Below, in pieces: positions 1 through 12,183 of a DNA stretch of 64,000 nt. Where the stretch lies: contig NW_003314302.1 in NCBI RefSeq assembly GCF_000143415.4, positions 1,331,329-1,395,328 on the forward strand, in the 5' to 3' direction. The DNA comes from Selaginella moellendorffii. Its lineage: Eukaryota; Streptophyta; Lycopodiopsida; Selaginellales; Selaginellaceae. A program made the translations under genes and the position numbers. Positions within the stretch are counted from its first letter, which is position 1, and the number at the start of each line of letters is the position of its first letter. Below the pieces are notes generated by a model. The model made no database searches and had not been told where the DNA came from. It saw only the letters and a list, made by a program, of their open reading frames with translations.

Positions 1-901
1 TCCACAGATCCAAATTGCGTCAACAGTCTCTCGCAGTACGCCAAGCCTCTATCGGACTTCCTCGGCAGTCTTCCACAGGGAGAAAAGGTTCCTGTACTCC
101 TCTTGCTTTGTTCGTTCTCAAGCTTTTCCTCTTCTTGGTTCGTGTGTAACTGCCATAGGTGATCTTGGTCGGCCATGACTTTGGAGGAGCATGCGTCTCT
201 CACGCGATGGAGTGGTATCCCAGCAAGATCTCGAAAGCCATCTTCGTTGCCGCTGCCATGCCGACAAACTCCCAGCGAGCCTTCGATGTCTTTGCAGTAG
301 AGGTACTACACATAAGGTTAGAACAGAGAAATTTTCTTTTGCTTACACCGAATTTCCCGAGAAGAAGTACTATAACGACGAACGATGCCTTCCCTTTTCT
401 CTCTTCTTGTCTGTTGCTGCAGCTCATGAGCCCGGCTGATCTACTCCTCCAGGCACAAATCTTCACGTACGCAAACGGGGAATCAAACGCACCCACGGCG
501 CTCGCTTTCGACAAGAGCGCTGTCAAAGAGCTCTTTTTCAACCGCAGTCCTGCAAAGGTACCTCTCCATCCAGCCTCTTATGTTAGAACCAAAAAGAAAA
601 TCTGGCTCTACTTAATTGCCTGCGTGTGTAGGACGTCGCTTTGGCATCGGTTTCCTTGCGGCCTATACCGTTTGCTCCCGTCCTTGAAAAGCTGGTTCTC
701 ACCCAAGACAAGTACGGCACGGTACGGCGCTTCTTCGTGGAGACCCCGGATGACAATGCCTTGACAAGCGCATTGCAACACCGCATTGTGGCCGGGAATC
801 CTCCGGAGCGCGTTTTCAAAGTGAAAGGCAGCGACCACTCGCCATTCTTTTCGAAGCCTCAGTCTCTCCACAGAGCACTCGTTGAGATAGCTCACAGCTA
901 G
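1..901 (+). CDS. Methylesterase-family alpha/beta hydrolase (MES-like), 5' end outside window
   Basis: Four exons are visible: 1-87 (open at the window edge), 159-302, 423-557 and 632-901, all with GT-AG borders and kept phase. The protein matches the plant MES/hydroxynitrile-lyase family, which hydrolyses methyl esters of hormones such as salicylate, jasmonate and auxin. The nucleophile elbow reads VGHDFGGAC, so Asp sits where the catalytic Ser is expected. This substitution is known in some plant MES paralogs of the MES11-15 group. The C-terminus has the family-typical KGSDHSPFFSKPQSLH segment with the catalytic His. The stop is TAG at 899-901. The start codon and any transit peptide lie upstream. 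The fold and family are secure; enzymatic activity is doubtful because of the Ser-to-Asp change. Confidence 0.88.
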
Positions 902-988
902 TCTGGAAGAGAAGAGGACCAACTGAACAAAGTCAAGTAAAAAAATTCTCACTCTCTTTTTCTCTCTCGATCTACCGGAAGGATATCT

Positions 989-2753
989 CTATGCGGCTTC
1001 GGCTTTAGCTTCGCCAAAACAAAACTCGTACTTGTCACCCGATCCTTTGGCCGCTCCAAAGTTTTGCTCGATGTCGATGTCCACTTTGACGCCTAAGCTG
1101 GAGAGGGAGCCCAGCATCTTTACTAGCATGTCCCTCACGAAGCGCATGGAGCTCTGTCCAGAAGTTATCTTGTTGGTACACGAAAAAAACGAATGTCTAC
1201 TTTTGAGTACCTTTGCACTTTTCCTGGAGCCCGTGTGGCATGTAGCAAGCTTTACTGGCCACAATCTGACCATGCTTTTGATATACTTTCCCAAAACCTC
1301 CTCGTCCTGAGAAAAGTATTTCGAACAGGTGATTTTTTGACACTTGCACTGAGATTGTTTACCTTGCACTCTTCGTGTATAAGCTTCGCAGCGTCTTCTG
1401 GTTTGGCCTTGAGAAGAAGTGCCTGCGGAGCTGACAGTGTTGGCACACAGAAGGACGAAACAAGGCGCTTACTTTTGCTAAAGAGAAGGTACTCGATGGA
1501 GAAGGAGGTATCTTGTATTGTTCTCGATACTTTTGAATTTCCATGACATCTTTCGCTCTTCCTGCAGACGAAAATTTGTTTTTGACAATTAGGAATGCAG
1601 CTATTTTACCTGCATTTGCAGCACAGACGAGGCATATATCGTAGGTAGTAGGATGGAGTTGAACGTCGTTGAGATGGAACTCCCTTGCAACGTCGAGAAA
1701 TACCACTGCCCTTTTGGTTTTCATCCCTTGCCTGAGACGGAACCACACGTTAGAAGGAAAAGAAAGAAAGTCGGTTCCAAACTTTATAAACAGATGTGCT
1801 GAATCGGCATTTGGCCTCTGTGAGTTCTCACGCATGTGCCTCAGGATATCAAACGAAAGTCCAATATCAAACTTGTCGCTGGCGTATTCCTACACGAAAA
1901 CTTCGCTGTTAACCACGTATCAAACAAAAAACATGCTAGATACCAGCAACTTGTGCGACGCCTTAATGTCGGGAGTCAGGCCGAATCGATTGTACCTTGT
2001 GAAAACTCGTAACGCTGATAGAGCAAAAAAACGATGTCAGATACACTCCACATGAGAATATATTTCGCACTCACCGTACTTTGGCTCGTTTATTTGGGTG
2101 AATGCTTTCGCTACAAGCTCTGATATATCTGCGTTGAAGTTTCGGAAAACTTTGAGCTGCGCGGCCCTCTGTACTACAGAATTGTCAATAACCGTCAGAG
2201 AAATGATAAAAGAGAAGCACAATTCAGCTGAAAAGTGAGGAACTTACGAACTTATGAAGCCGCTCCAAGAGCTTGAGGCAGAGATTGATATCGGCTCGAG
2301 TTTTACACGCATGGAAGAGCTCGAAAAGATCAGCCTTTGAGAAAGTGTCTCCTTTCGACATCTGGAGCATCATTTTGTCATACATTTCTTGCACGGCCTC
2401 GGTAGCAGGATTTGGATCCGGGATAATCAAATCCTTCTCTGCAAAATCATAGTTAGTCACTCGGGGAACAGAGAAAAACATCTCGTAAGAACAAAAGAAA
2501 GATTCACAAAACCTTCGAATTTCGCGTATTTCTTCTTCCTCTCCTCGCGAGTCAAGGGAGCAGCGTCTTCTTTAGTCTTAGATCGCGTGCCTCCTGCGAT
2601 CGACGAGCAGAAAACGCGAACATTGCCTCGCGATCGCGGTATAAACAGCTTACCTGTAGCAGTAGCGAAATGCGCAGCAATGGAGCGAGCTGGGAGCAAT
2701 GGCGAGCGATCGCAGCGACGGACCAGAAGCCGCATTGCCTGGCGGAGCGCCAT
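989..2753 (-). CDS. PPR-like helical-repeat protein, probably mitochondrial
   Basis: I rebuilt about ten exons on the minus strand from ATG 2751-2753 to TAG 989-991. Exons whose borders I could fix include 2248-2438 and 2075-2168. The rest follow in phase, for example one starting RQGMKTKRAVVFLDVARE and a last one starting ITSGQSSMRFVRDM. The N-terminus (MALRQAMRLLVRRCDRS) is rich in Arg and Ser with no acids, like a mitochondrial presequence. The middle carries PPR-like helix pairs such as ADLFELFHACKTRADINLCL and LHPTTYDICLVCAANAGRAK. I infer an organellar RNA-binding or ribosome-associated PPR protein, possibly of the At4g35850 type; that match is from memory. It is divergent to NDUFB10 with 80 bp between start codons. 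There is no DYW or E domain. Confidence 0.72.
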
Positions 2754-2833
2754 CGAGGCCTCGCGCTAAAACCCTAAAATATTTTGGAGCTCTGGAAATT
2801 TTAGGGTTCTTCGTCGATTGTGTAGGCAGCGCC
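2754..2833. promoter_or_regulatory. Bidirectional promoter with inverted telo-box-like motifs
   Basis: The start codons of the minus-strand PPR-like gene (2753) and of NDUFB10 (2834) are only 80 bp apart. The gap holds AAACCCTAAAAT (about 2769-2780) and its near mirror ATTTTAGGGTT (about 2798-2808) as an inverted pair. AAACCCTAA is the plant telo-box, which is common in promoters of translation and organelle-biogenesis genes. Both flanking genes encode probable mitochondrial proteins, so co-regulation is a reasonable inference. No TATA box is evident. Confidence 0.55.
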
Positions 2834-3821
2834 ATGGTTTTCAAGGGCGAGGTGGAATTCGACTTGGATCCGCCGGAGAACTTCGATCCGGCAGATCCAC
2901 ACGGCGACCCCATCGCATTCATCGAGATGCGCGACTGGATTGTAAGGGAGAAGTGGATTGGGGTTGAGCGGGCAAAGATTTTGCGGGAGAGGTTGAGGGC
3001 GTGCTACCAGCGCGAAGGCGTCAATCACCTCAAGAACTGCAGAAAATGGGCCGTGGCGTACCTCGATGCTGCCAAAAATGCTGGATGGGGCCGAAGATCG
3101 AATTTCAAAGCCACTGGTCCAACACTCCCAAAGGGATGGAAAGAGAAGGTATGCTATTTCTTCTTTGTTTGTTCTTCCTTGTGTTCTTCCATAGCAACAT
3201 TCTTTGTTCTAAAGCTTTGGAATTTTTTGTTCTTGCGTTTTGGTTTCTTCTTCTTTCTTCTAGAGCTTTGGATTTTTATTTCTTCTAAAGCTTTCGAAGT
3301 TTTCTTCTTCTTTGCTCTGGAGTTTGTCATTCGTTTTCGTGGTTGGAATGGATTTTTTTCTTCTTCTTCTTCTTCTTTTTGCGCGTCTTGCGTTTCTTCT
3401 AAAGCTTTTGGTTCGTGATTTTCTGAGCTTACCTTTCACTGTGATTCTTCTTAAGGTGGAATTGTTTGAGATTTTCACCTTTGTTGTTCTTGTGTTCTTT
3501 GTATCAACATTCTTTGTTCTAGAGCTTTGGAATTCTTTTCTCCTTCTTTGCTCTGGACTTTGTCATTCCTTTCGTGGTTGGCATGCATTAGAGTGGTTTT
3601 TTCTTCTGTCTGTATTTGTCATTCACTTTGATGGTTGGGATGGTTTGGATTGGTTTTCCTTCTTTTTTTTGGTGAGTCTTGAGTTTCTTCTAAAGCTTTG
3701 GGTTCGTGATTTTCTGAGCTAGCTTTCATTGTGATTCTTCGAATACTTTCGTTGAAGGTTGATTTCTTACATGCTGGTGCGCATCTCGCAGGAGGAAGAA
3801 AAGAAGATGGAGTATGCTTGA
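2834..3821 (+). CDS. NDUFB10: NADH dehydrogenase (complex I) subunit NDUFB10/PDSW-like
   Basis: Two exons, 2834-3148 and 3792-3821, give a 114-residue protein close to plant NDUFB10 length (about 105-110). I chose the ATG at 2834 because it has a good context (gccATGg) and fits the family N-terminus; an in-frame ATG at 2699 would overlap the neighbouring gene. Family signatures are visible: DPIAFIEMRDWIVREKWIGV, then ERAKILRERLRACYQREGVN, then the CRKW...YLDAAK...GWG segment with spaced Cys residues. The product is an accessory subunit of the complex I membrane arm on the intermembrane-space side. The 643-bp intron is unusually long for this locus and contains internal duplications. The last exon adds only EEEKKMEYA. 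Confidence 0.9.
3149..3791 (+). repeat. Pyrimidine-rich NDUFB10 intron with internal duplication
   Basis: Segments 3179-3225 and 3488-3535 match closely (both contain CAACATTCTTTGTTCT followed by AGCTTTGGAATT). Segments of about 3316-3455 and 3608-3740 also match (both end with GTGATTTTCTGAGCT and GTGATTCTTC). The intron thus looks built from two diverged copies of a roughly 300-bp unit, plus TTC runs. Splice sites GTATGC and CTCGCAG are intact. Confidence 0.75.
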
Positions 3822-3917
3822 CACTTTCTGTGCAACAAATAATCACAACTGTGATCGTACGTGCTCCATTCAATCAGACCTTTGATCTCTCATTTTCTAT
3901 AGATGTTTCGAAAGGAA

Positions 3918-6326
3918 TCAGTTTGTATACACATTGGACATCAACGCAAACACCGAAGAATCACTCTCATCAACACACTTGCAACTCGCCACCAATCCTT
4001 GCTCGACATCGCTGTGAACTCTGCTCGCTCCCAGCAGCGTCTTCCACCCCACAACGCTGGGCTCGATCGGCATGCTACCGATCAAATCGCCCGCCTCCTC
4101 CATCGTCCCGGATCGCCCAAGCAAATCAACCACGCAGCAGTAGTGATCCATCTGGGGTGTGATCCCATAGTCACTTTGCATCGACACGAAGAGGTTCCAA
4201 GCTTCTTGGAGCATCCCCGCGTGGCTACACGCGAACAGATTCGAGAGGAAAGTAACCTCGTTTGAGGCGTAGCCGTGGAGTTCCATGGCTCTCGTGAGAT
4301 CGCCCGCCACCTCAGCATGCCCATTCTGCGCATATGCCGTGATGAGAGCGTTCCAGGAGATATACGACTTGGTCAATATGGCGTTGAACGCTCGGTGGGC
4401 GGTCAAAACGCTACCGCACCGGCCGTACATGTTGACCAGCGACGTCCCCAGCTCCGTGTGCTCCTGGAGGAGCCCGGACTCGTTGGCCGCCGCGTGGACC
4501 AGCAGAGCCTCGGCGACAGCACCGTTGACCGCCGCGGCATCGATAATTGCGAGGAATGTGATCTTGTTGGGTTCCTGGCCCTCGAGATCCATCAAAGGGA
4601 GCATCTTTACAGCGTCTTCCGCATGCCCATTAGCGGTAAATGCAGAGATTAAAGCGTTGCAGCTTACTGCGTTTCTCTTGGGCATTTTTACAAAGAGCTG
4701 TTTAGCTTGATCTAAATGACCGCTTTGCCCGTACGCTACTACCATAGTGTTGCTGGCCATTTGGTCCCATAAGGGCATCCTGCCGTACAGGTTCTCGGCT
4801 TGGTCAAGATGCCCATTGTGGGCAAGTGTGCCAACGATGGCGGTCCACGTAATCACGTCGTGCTCCAGCGTGGCATCGAATATCCGCTTGGCCTCGTGGG
4901 CACATCCCATCCGTCCGTATGCGGTGATCATGGCCGTCACGGACACCACGTCAGGGCGCGCCAGGGATTCGAAAATGTCCCTGGCATATTCCAGTCTCTC
5001 GCAATTGGTGTAGAGCTTGATGAGAACATTGGCTATGGCGGTGAAGAACCCTAGCTCCGCGGCGGCCAGGGCGTGGAGCTTCCGGCCTTCGTGGAGATCA
5101 GGCGCGGCGGCGCAGGCGTCGATGATGGCCACCAAGGTGATTTGATTCACCGTCTCGCCATGGAGCAGCATTGTCTTGAAGAGGACGAGCGATTCGTGGA
5201 GGTTCCCGGCTTGCGCGTAGCCGGCGATCATCGTGTTCCAGGAGATCGTGTTCCTGTGCCACGACATTCGGTGGAAGAGCTCTCGCATTCGATCGATCTC
5301 TCCGGGATGGTGGGAGTAGGCCGCGAGCATCGAATTCACAGACACGCTATCGTAGGCGGGCATCGCATCGAAGAATTTCTTGGGCTCTGCCAGATCCCTG
5401 CCCGCCATCGCCGAGATCATCGCGTTCCAGGAGACGACGCTTCTCCAGGGCATGCGATCGAAGAGCTCCATCGCGCTGGCGAGATCGCCACTCCGCAAGA
5501 GCAGCACCAGCATCGTCGTCCACGAGACCGCATTGGGCGATGGAATTCGATCGAAGATCCTCTTGGCCTCGGCGGTGGCGCCGCATCGCCCAAAGAGATT
5601 TAGCAGCGCGGTGGCGGGGATCACATCGATCTCATAGCCATACGGCGCCATCAGGCACTGGATCATCCGGATCGTCGCCAAGCTCAAGGATCTAATCGAA
5701 GAACACGCGTGGAGAAGGCTCACGAAGCTCACCTTGTTGGGCTGGAAGCCCTCGAGATCCATAGCCCGGAAGAGCTCGAGCGCTTCTTCTCCGCGATCGT
5801 TCTTGGCAAATGCTGCGAGCATCGAATTCCAAGAGACAAGATCCCTCTCTCGATTCTTCCAGAACAGCTCAAGCGCTAGATCGAGTCGCGCGTTTTGTCC
5901 ATAGGCTGCGATCATGATATTCGTGGACACAGTATCCGGCCATGGCATCGCCCTAAAGATGGTTTGAGCTTCCAGCAAATGCCCGTTGTGGGCAAATGCT
6001 GCGAGGAGCAAATTCCACGAGTAAGATGTCGGCTGGGCGATGCGATCAAACGCGGATCTAGCATCCTGGGCGGCGCCACATCTCCCATACATCTGGATGA
6101 GAAAATTCCCCACCAGCGCGTCGCGATCGAGGCCATTCTTCGTGATTGCGTCGTGAATTCGCCGCCCATCGCCCAATGCGCGCGCGTCCCGGCAATCCTT
6201 GATCGCGGCGATGCAGTGGGCGCTGGAATCCAAGCAGCGGGGCGCTTCATCCGCGATCCAGCGCCGGGACTGGGCGATCCAATTGACGCAGCAGCGATGT
6301 GGCCTCGATCGCGGGCTTCCTCGCAT
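3918..6326 (-). CDS. PLS-type pentatricopeptide repeat protein, intronless, short E-like end
   Basis: A single uninterrupted frame of 802 codons runs from ATG 6324-6326 to TGA 3918-3920. It consists of tandem PPR motifs of about 31-36 residues, with recurrent DVVSWN / NTISWNTMIAGYAQ type sequences typical of P, L and S motifs in plant organellar RNA-editing factors. Near the C-terminus, DHYCCVVDLLGRSGTMEEA and IEPSVVGWKTLLGA mark the start of an E-type region. The protein then stops after ALMSNVYTN without E2, E+ or DYW domains. Such proteins bind organellar RNA one base per motif and recruit a deaminase in trans when DYW is missing. The N-terminus is Arg- and Ser-rich, fitting plastid or mitochondrial import. 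An upstream in-frame GTG at 6386 is not a plausible start. Confidence 0.9.
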   Translation of the reverse strand: MRGSPRSRPHRCCVNWIAQSRRWIADEAPRCLDSSAHCIAAIKDCRDARALGDGRRIHDAITKNGLDRDALVGNFLIQMYGRCGAAQDARSAFDRIAQPTSYSWNLLLAAFAHNGHLLEAQTIFRAMPWPDTVSTNIMIAAYGQNARLDLALELFWKNRERDLVSWNSMLAAFAKNDRGEEALELFRAMDLEGFQPNKVSFVSLLHACSSIRSLSLATIRMIQCLMAPYGYEIDVIPATALLNLFGRCGATAEAKRIFDRIPSPNAVSWTTMLVLLLRSGDLASAMELFDRMPWRSVVSWNAMISAMAGRDLAEPKKFFDAMPAYDSVSVNSMLAAYSHHPGEIDRMRELFHRMSWHRNTISWNTMIAGYAQAGNLHESLVLFKTMLLHGETVNQITLVAIIDACAAAPDLHEGRKLHALAAAELGFFTAIANVLIKLYTNCERLEYARDIFESLARPDVVSVTAMITAYGRMGCAHEAKRIFDATLEHDVITWTAIVGTLAHNGHLDQAENLYGRMPLWDQMASNTMVVAYGQSGHLDQAKQLFVKMPKRNAVSCNALISAFTANGHAEDAVKMLPLMDLEGQEPNKITFLAIIDAAAVNGAVAEALLVHAAANESGLLQEHTELGTSLVNMYGRCGSVLTAHRAFNAILTKSYISWNALITAYAQNGHAEVAGDLTRAMELHGYASNEVTFLSNLFACSHAGMLQEAWNLFVSMQSDYGITPQMDHYCCVVDLLGRSGTMEEAGDLIGSMPIEPSVVGWKTLLGASRVHSDVEQGLVASCKCVDESDSSVFALMSNVYTN

Positions 6327-6776
6327 AAAAGGATCGATCAAGGAAGAATAGGTTTTGGAACTTCTTCCATCACCTCCTCGAATCACTGCCTTGATCGCAG
6401 CGGTGGACGCTGGATTCTAAGCGCGGCGCTACTAGAGCATGTTCTTCCGTCTCAAATCGTCATAATTCTTGCTTTTATTAAACTCGTGAAAACAATATAA
6501 GTTGCTACTCAATCGAGATAAGCTCTTATGTAGTAATGTTCCTCCACATTTCCCGAAACCCAGTCCCAAGAACCACCACTCCGCCTCTCGTTCTGGAAGC
6601 ATTGGCTGATAATGTTGTGGAAAGCATCTTACAAAACACATAATTAAGAAAATTTCAATGTAAAAACTATCATACCCAGCAGTATCGTCTGTTGGTACCA
6701 TGGTAATGCGCTTGAATTTTTCTTTCGAGGGGACCCGGCCTGGAAGGACTTGAAGCAGGCATAATCTCTTGTAACA

Positions 6777-6968
6777 TCACCCCCGGTTACAAATATCTGC
6801 AGCTGCGACCTCAATTTGAGCTGCTGTGAAGTATTGCACAGAGCTTTGCTGCGCGATCAGGCAAGTTGCAGCTTGGATTGCTTCCATATGCAGGGAGGTG
6901 AGAAGAATTGAGAAGAGAACAATGCAAAAGATCTTGCAAGCCATTGCCAAAGAGATATTGCTATACAT
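6777..6968 (-). CDS. Possible small secreted protein, uncertain
   Basis: This 63-residue frame begins MYSNISLAMACKIFCIVLFS, with a hydrophobic core and a small-residue cleavage-like stretch (AIQAA). It looks like a signal peptide followed by a short mature part with two Cys residues. I recognise no family. It may be a real small secreted peptide, the first exon of a longer gene, or chance. There is no supporting neighbour; the region 6396-7000 otherwise shows nothing I can name. Confidence 0.25.
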   Translation of the reverse strand: MYSNISLAMACKIFCIVLFSILLTSLHMEAIQAATCLIAQQSSVQYFTAAQIEVAAADICNRG

Positions 6969-6999
6969 GAACTGAACGTCTTATTGTATATGTACACTC

Positions 7000-9280
7000 A
7001 GGGCTTGTCTGTTCACGGCACGTAAGCGTGGGAAGTCAAAACACGACTAGTACAGAACGTAAAGTTGACAAAGCCAAGTCTACCTAGAATATACTTGTAT
7101 ATTCCACCAGGAAGAATAGGATAAGCAACAGTTTTTCAGCAATTGCTTTGAATCCTCATTGACACATGCACTACAGAAACCTGCCTACATATCATACCTT
7201 CACTAGATTTATTTTCTGCAACATCAAGACCATTGCCAAAGTCCCTTGCTAAGGGATCATCCATCAAGTACTTCTTACATTGGCCGCAAGGAAACTCCTT
7301 CCGTGCTTCATTGCATGATTTTAAGAGAACTTTATTCTAAGACAAATCTTATCTATTAAAGAATCAGCCCCGTAGATAATAACTTTCAGATCCATAATGC
7401 AAATCAACTCAGTACTTGTTGTTGAATATAGTGAATCACCTTAAGCACATAGACCTATTGTACCAAGTTGGGACACATGAGCTCTATGCATTCACTGCCA
7501 CAAGTTTACACATAATACTGTCATATATATAGTTAGAATTTAAATAACTTAATTTAATCTAAGCTTTAGGCAAAATTAATTCCAAGTTGCTTGTGGGATT
7601 AATGTTGAAGTACATTCTTTGGGATCTTAAACTTGGACCACTGTTGTTTCCATGGAACAAATCCAGCCTCACCACATTCATCCTCTCGTTGAGCCAATTC
7701 CTCCTGTCAATCTGGACGTAAATCCTCTCCAGAGCTAATAGTAAACAGAAAATGCTTCACTTATCAAATGCATGTACAAGCTATTCCATACTAATATTCC
7801 ATGTTCCTGCTGTTGCTTTCATCACCTTACCACCCTCTCTTGCTGTTCTAACACTCCTCCTAGATCTAATAATCATCTTTAGATTGCATCACATCTTTGG
7901 TATTGAAGGAAACTCCCCCTAGGTGGTAAGTTTGAGTTTATACTACAATTGTTCAAGTTGTTGAACCATGATTGTTGTCTTTATCAGAAGATCTTTTGTT
8001 ATGTTTTACATTGAGATGTACTTTATTTTGATCTCCTAGCAATAGTGTATCTATTTATAAATATAAATTTCAAAATATTTAAAACACTTCTTCAATTAAA
8101 CTTAACTATAATATTTGATGGGTGCCAAATAAGCACTTCCATAAAAAATCTAACTTCACCACATATATATTTTCCTTATATTACTAAAAAACTTATAATT
8201 AAGATGAAAGTTTTATATTTTATCATCATACATCTTTGGAAATAAGAATTTTAGAGATAACTATTTACTCTTTAAATTTAATTGAGATATTTAATCAGTT
8301 TATTCATATTATATAGTAATGTTTTACAACTGTAAATTATAAATTTATTCCTTAAAGCTTAAACAAATTTATTATAAATTTATTTAGAAAGGTAAGTCTG
8401 ATAAACTTATTTGCACAAACTAAAACAAAAATTTAAATTTTTTATGATAACACAAAACTTACATTCAATAATTTAAAAGATTTTATGGTATGGTAAAGGG
8501 TGATGATCTTATACAGAAATATAGTTTTAATTTCTAACTATAATAAAAGAGATATAAAAACATTTAATACAAAATTCCTAAATAATTCTTATACATAATT
8601 TATTTTTCAAGAAAATAGTTAATTTTACTTATGGAAAAAGCATAAACTAATAATAATAATAATAATTTACTAAATTTAATTTTTAATAATGTTTTTTAAA
8701 TATATTTCATAAATTTCATAAAATAATTAAATAATTGAAATTGTTTTTACATAAAAATACCTTCCTTAGGATGATATATCATTTCTTTTCCTTTGCAAAT
8801 TAAATATGATTAATATTCTCCTTTGCAATTGGTTACATATGAAATTAGGCAAATCTATATTAATCATAAAAGATTATTCTAAACCATAGTAACCCTTTTA
8901 GAAATCAAAAGTGATTATTATCTAAATAATTTTCCATTAAAACTTGTAAATATTTTTTTAATATTAATTATATATATGAATAAATATTTTGATCTTGATT
9001 AAATTTATTATTGTTAGGGGCTTTCTTTTGATAGATAAACGTCTAGGAAAAGACATTCACAAAATTCAGTATTTAGTAAAGTATTAGGATGTTTAGTTTT
9101 TTCTCTCTCCAATTCTCAATCCTATTCATTCATTCTCATTTTTTCTAGATGTTGTATTAAATTAAACTTGGAAAAATCCATTTAAAATAAAAAATCAATA
9201 GTGATAGATATTATTGATGCACTCCAAAGTGATAACCTTAACAAGGTTGTCTATAAGACTATTTAGACACCATGATTAAT
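7000..9280. other. AT-rich decayed repeat DNA, no gene seen
   Basis: Base composition becomes strongly AT-rich from about 7950. No convincing open frame exists. Stretches resemble DNA near 20080-21000; for example, 8500-8560 and 20125-20180 share a GTGATGAT...CTAACTATAA pattern. The 9100-9160 stretch (TTCATT...TTTTTTCTAGATG) recurs near 20920. I read this as old, heavily deaminated repeat sequence. Confidence 0.5.
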
Positions 9281-9281
9281 A

Positions 9282-9356
9282 TAACACAATTGTGATATAG
9301 TTTTTTGGTGTTGATCATCAGAAAGTTAATTACCTTTTCTAGCTATACATTCTATA
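9282..9356 (-). pseudogene. Decayed duplicate of the last exon of the downstream P450 gene
   Basis: The segment aligns over about 75 bp with 10325-10400, the terminal exon of the P450 gene, in the same orientation. Shared blocks include TGATCAT, GAAAGTT and ACCTTTTCT. Differences are mostly C-to-T and G-to-A transitions in this copy. The two copies lie about 1.04 kb apart, with a gypsy 3' remnant between them. It has no coding capacity. Confidence 0.65.
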
Positions 9357-9424
9357 TATGGATACTTTTTTCTTAATTGAGTTAAAGCAATACAAGCAAT
9401 GCATTGTAACAATATTTGGTATTT

Positions 9425-10213
9425 TAACATTCTTATTCAGAGTGGATTCTCTTAAATAATGGTCTAACATTTATGGCTGAGGCATTTTATGTTTAGGGAT
9501 ATAGTACAATTTCACAAATGATTATCATCTGGTGGTTTGGTGGAAAAATTAGTTTAGACTTTAAAAAGAATGATTAAGAAGTATGTACTTTTAGTATTTG
9601 GATTGAGATAGTTATTTGTTATCTCTTTGGTATGTATATATTGCAAAGATATAGAGTTCTATTGGTGCTTAAATTTTTATATGGTCATAGTCCAATTTTA
9701 CTAATGGAGTTTAATTTACTTTTGCAGTTGCCATAAATTATTAATGCTAGGTTCCTAGAATTAATATTTAAAAATCATTCTTTCATTGGATCAAGTGAAA
9801 TTTATTAAATACTTGGGCATATACAAGTGGGAGAACAGCAACACTATAACTCTTGTTATCATTTAATATATTGTTTTTCTAAAGGGCTTCTTGCTTAAAA
9901 AAAGACCATATTAAGTGTTATATCAAGTTGGACTATAAATTTATAAATGTTTAACATGTTGATCCTCTTGAAATTGTATATGTGATATGGCTAAAGTGTT
10001 TCACATAAAAAGATTAGGAACATGCACCATCTATAGAGCCATTAATACCTCTTCCTAATGTTCTTTTAGATTCTGGCCTATCAACTAAAGAACTAAATTT
10101 TTTTCCATCCTTTCAAGAGGAGGGAATGATATGAGGTTCAACTATAATGTCATATGTGGGTTTTTTTGGCTAATTTAATATGCACATTTTTTTATTCCAT
10201 GCACTCACATCAG
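9425..10213 (+). mobile_element. Gypsy remnant: integrase end plus internally deleted LTR
   Basis: From about 9430 the sequence parallels the integrase region of the better copies (GAGTGGATTCTC...AATGGTCTAACATTTATGGC, then the ...GATGGTTATTTGCC... and ...TATATGGTCAT... stretches) with heavy C-to-T decay. It ends in a shortened LTR at about 10126-10213. That LTR keeps the TGATATGAGG start and the GCACTCACA end but lacks its middle. No open frame survives. Confidence 0.7.
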
Positions 10214-10315
10214 TTATTGAATATATTATTTTTTATTTATTAGTTTTTTATTCTTAAAATAATTCAGAAAAAAAAGCAAACCAATATTCATACATTTATA
10301 TGGCCCAATGGCTGA

Positions 10316-12183
<1,868 letters not shown>

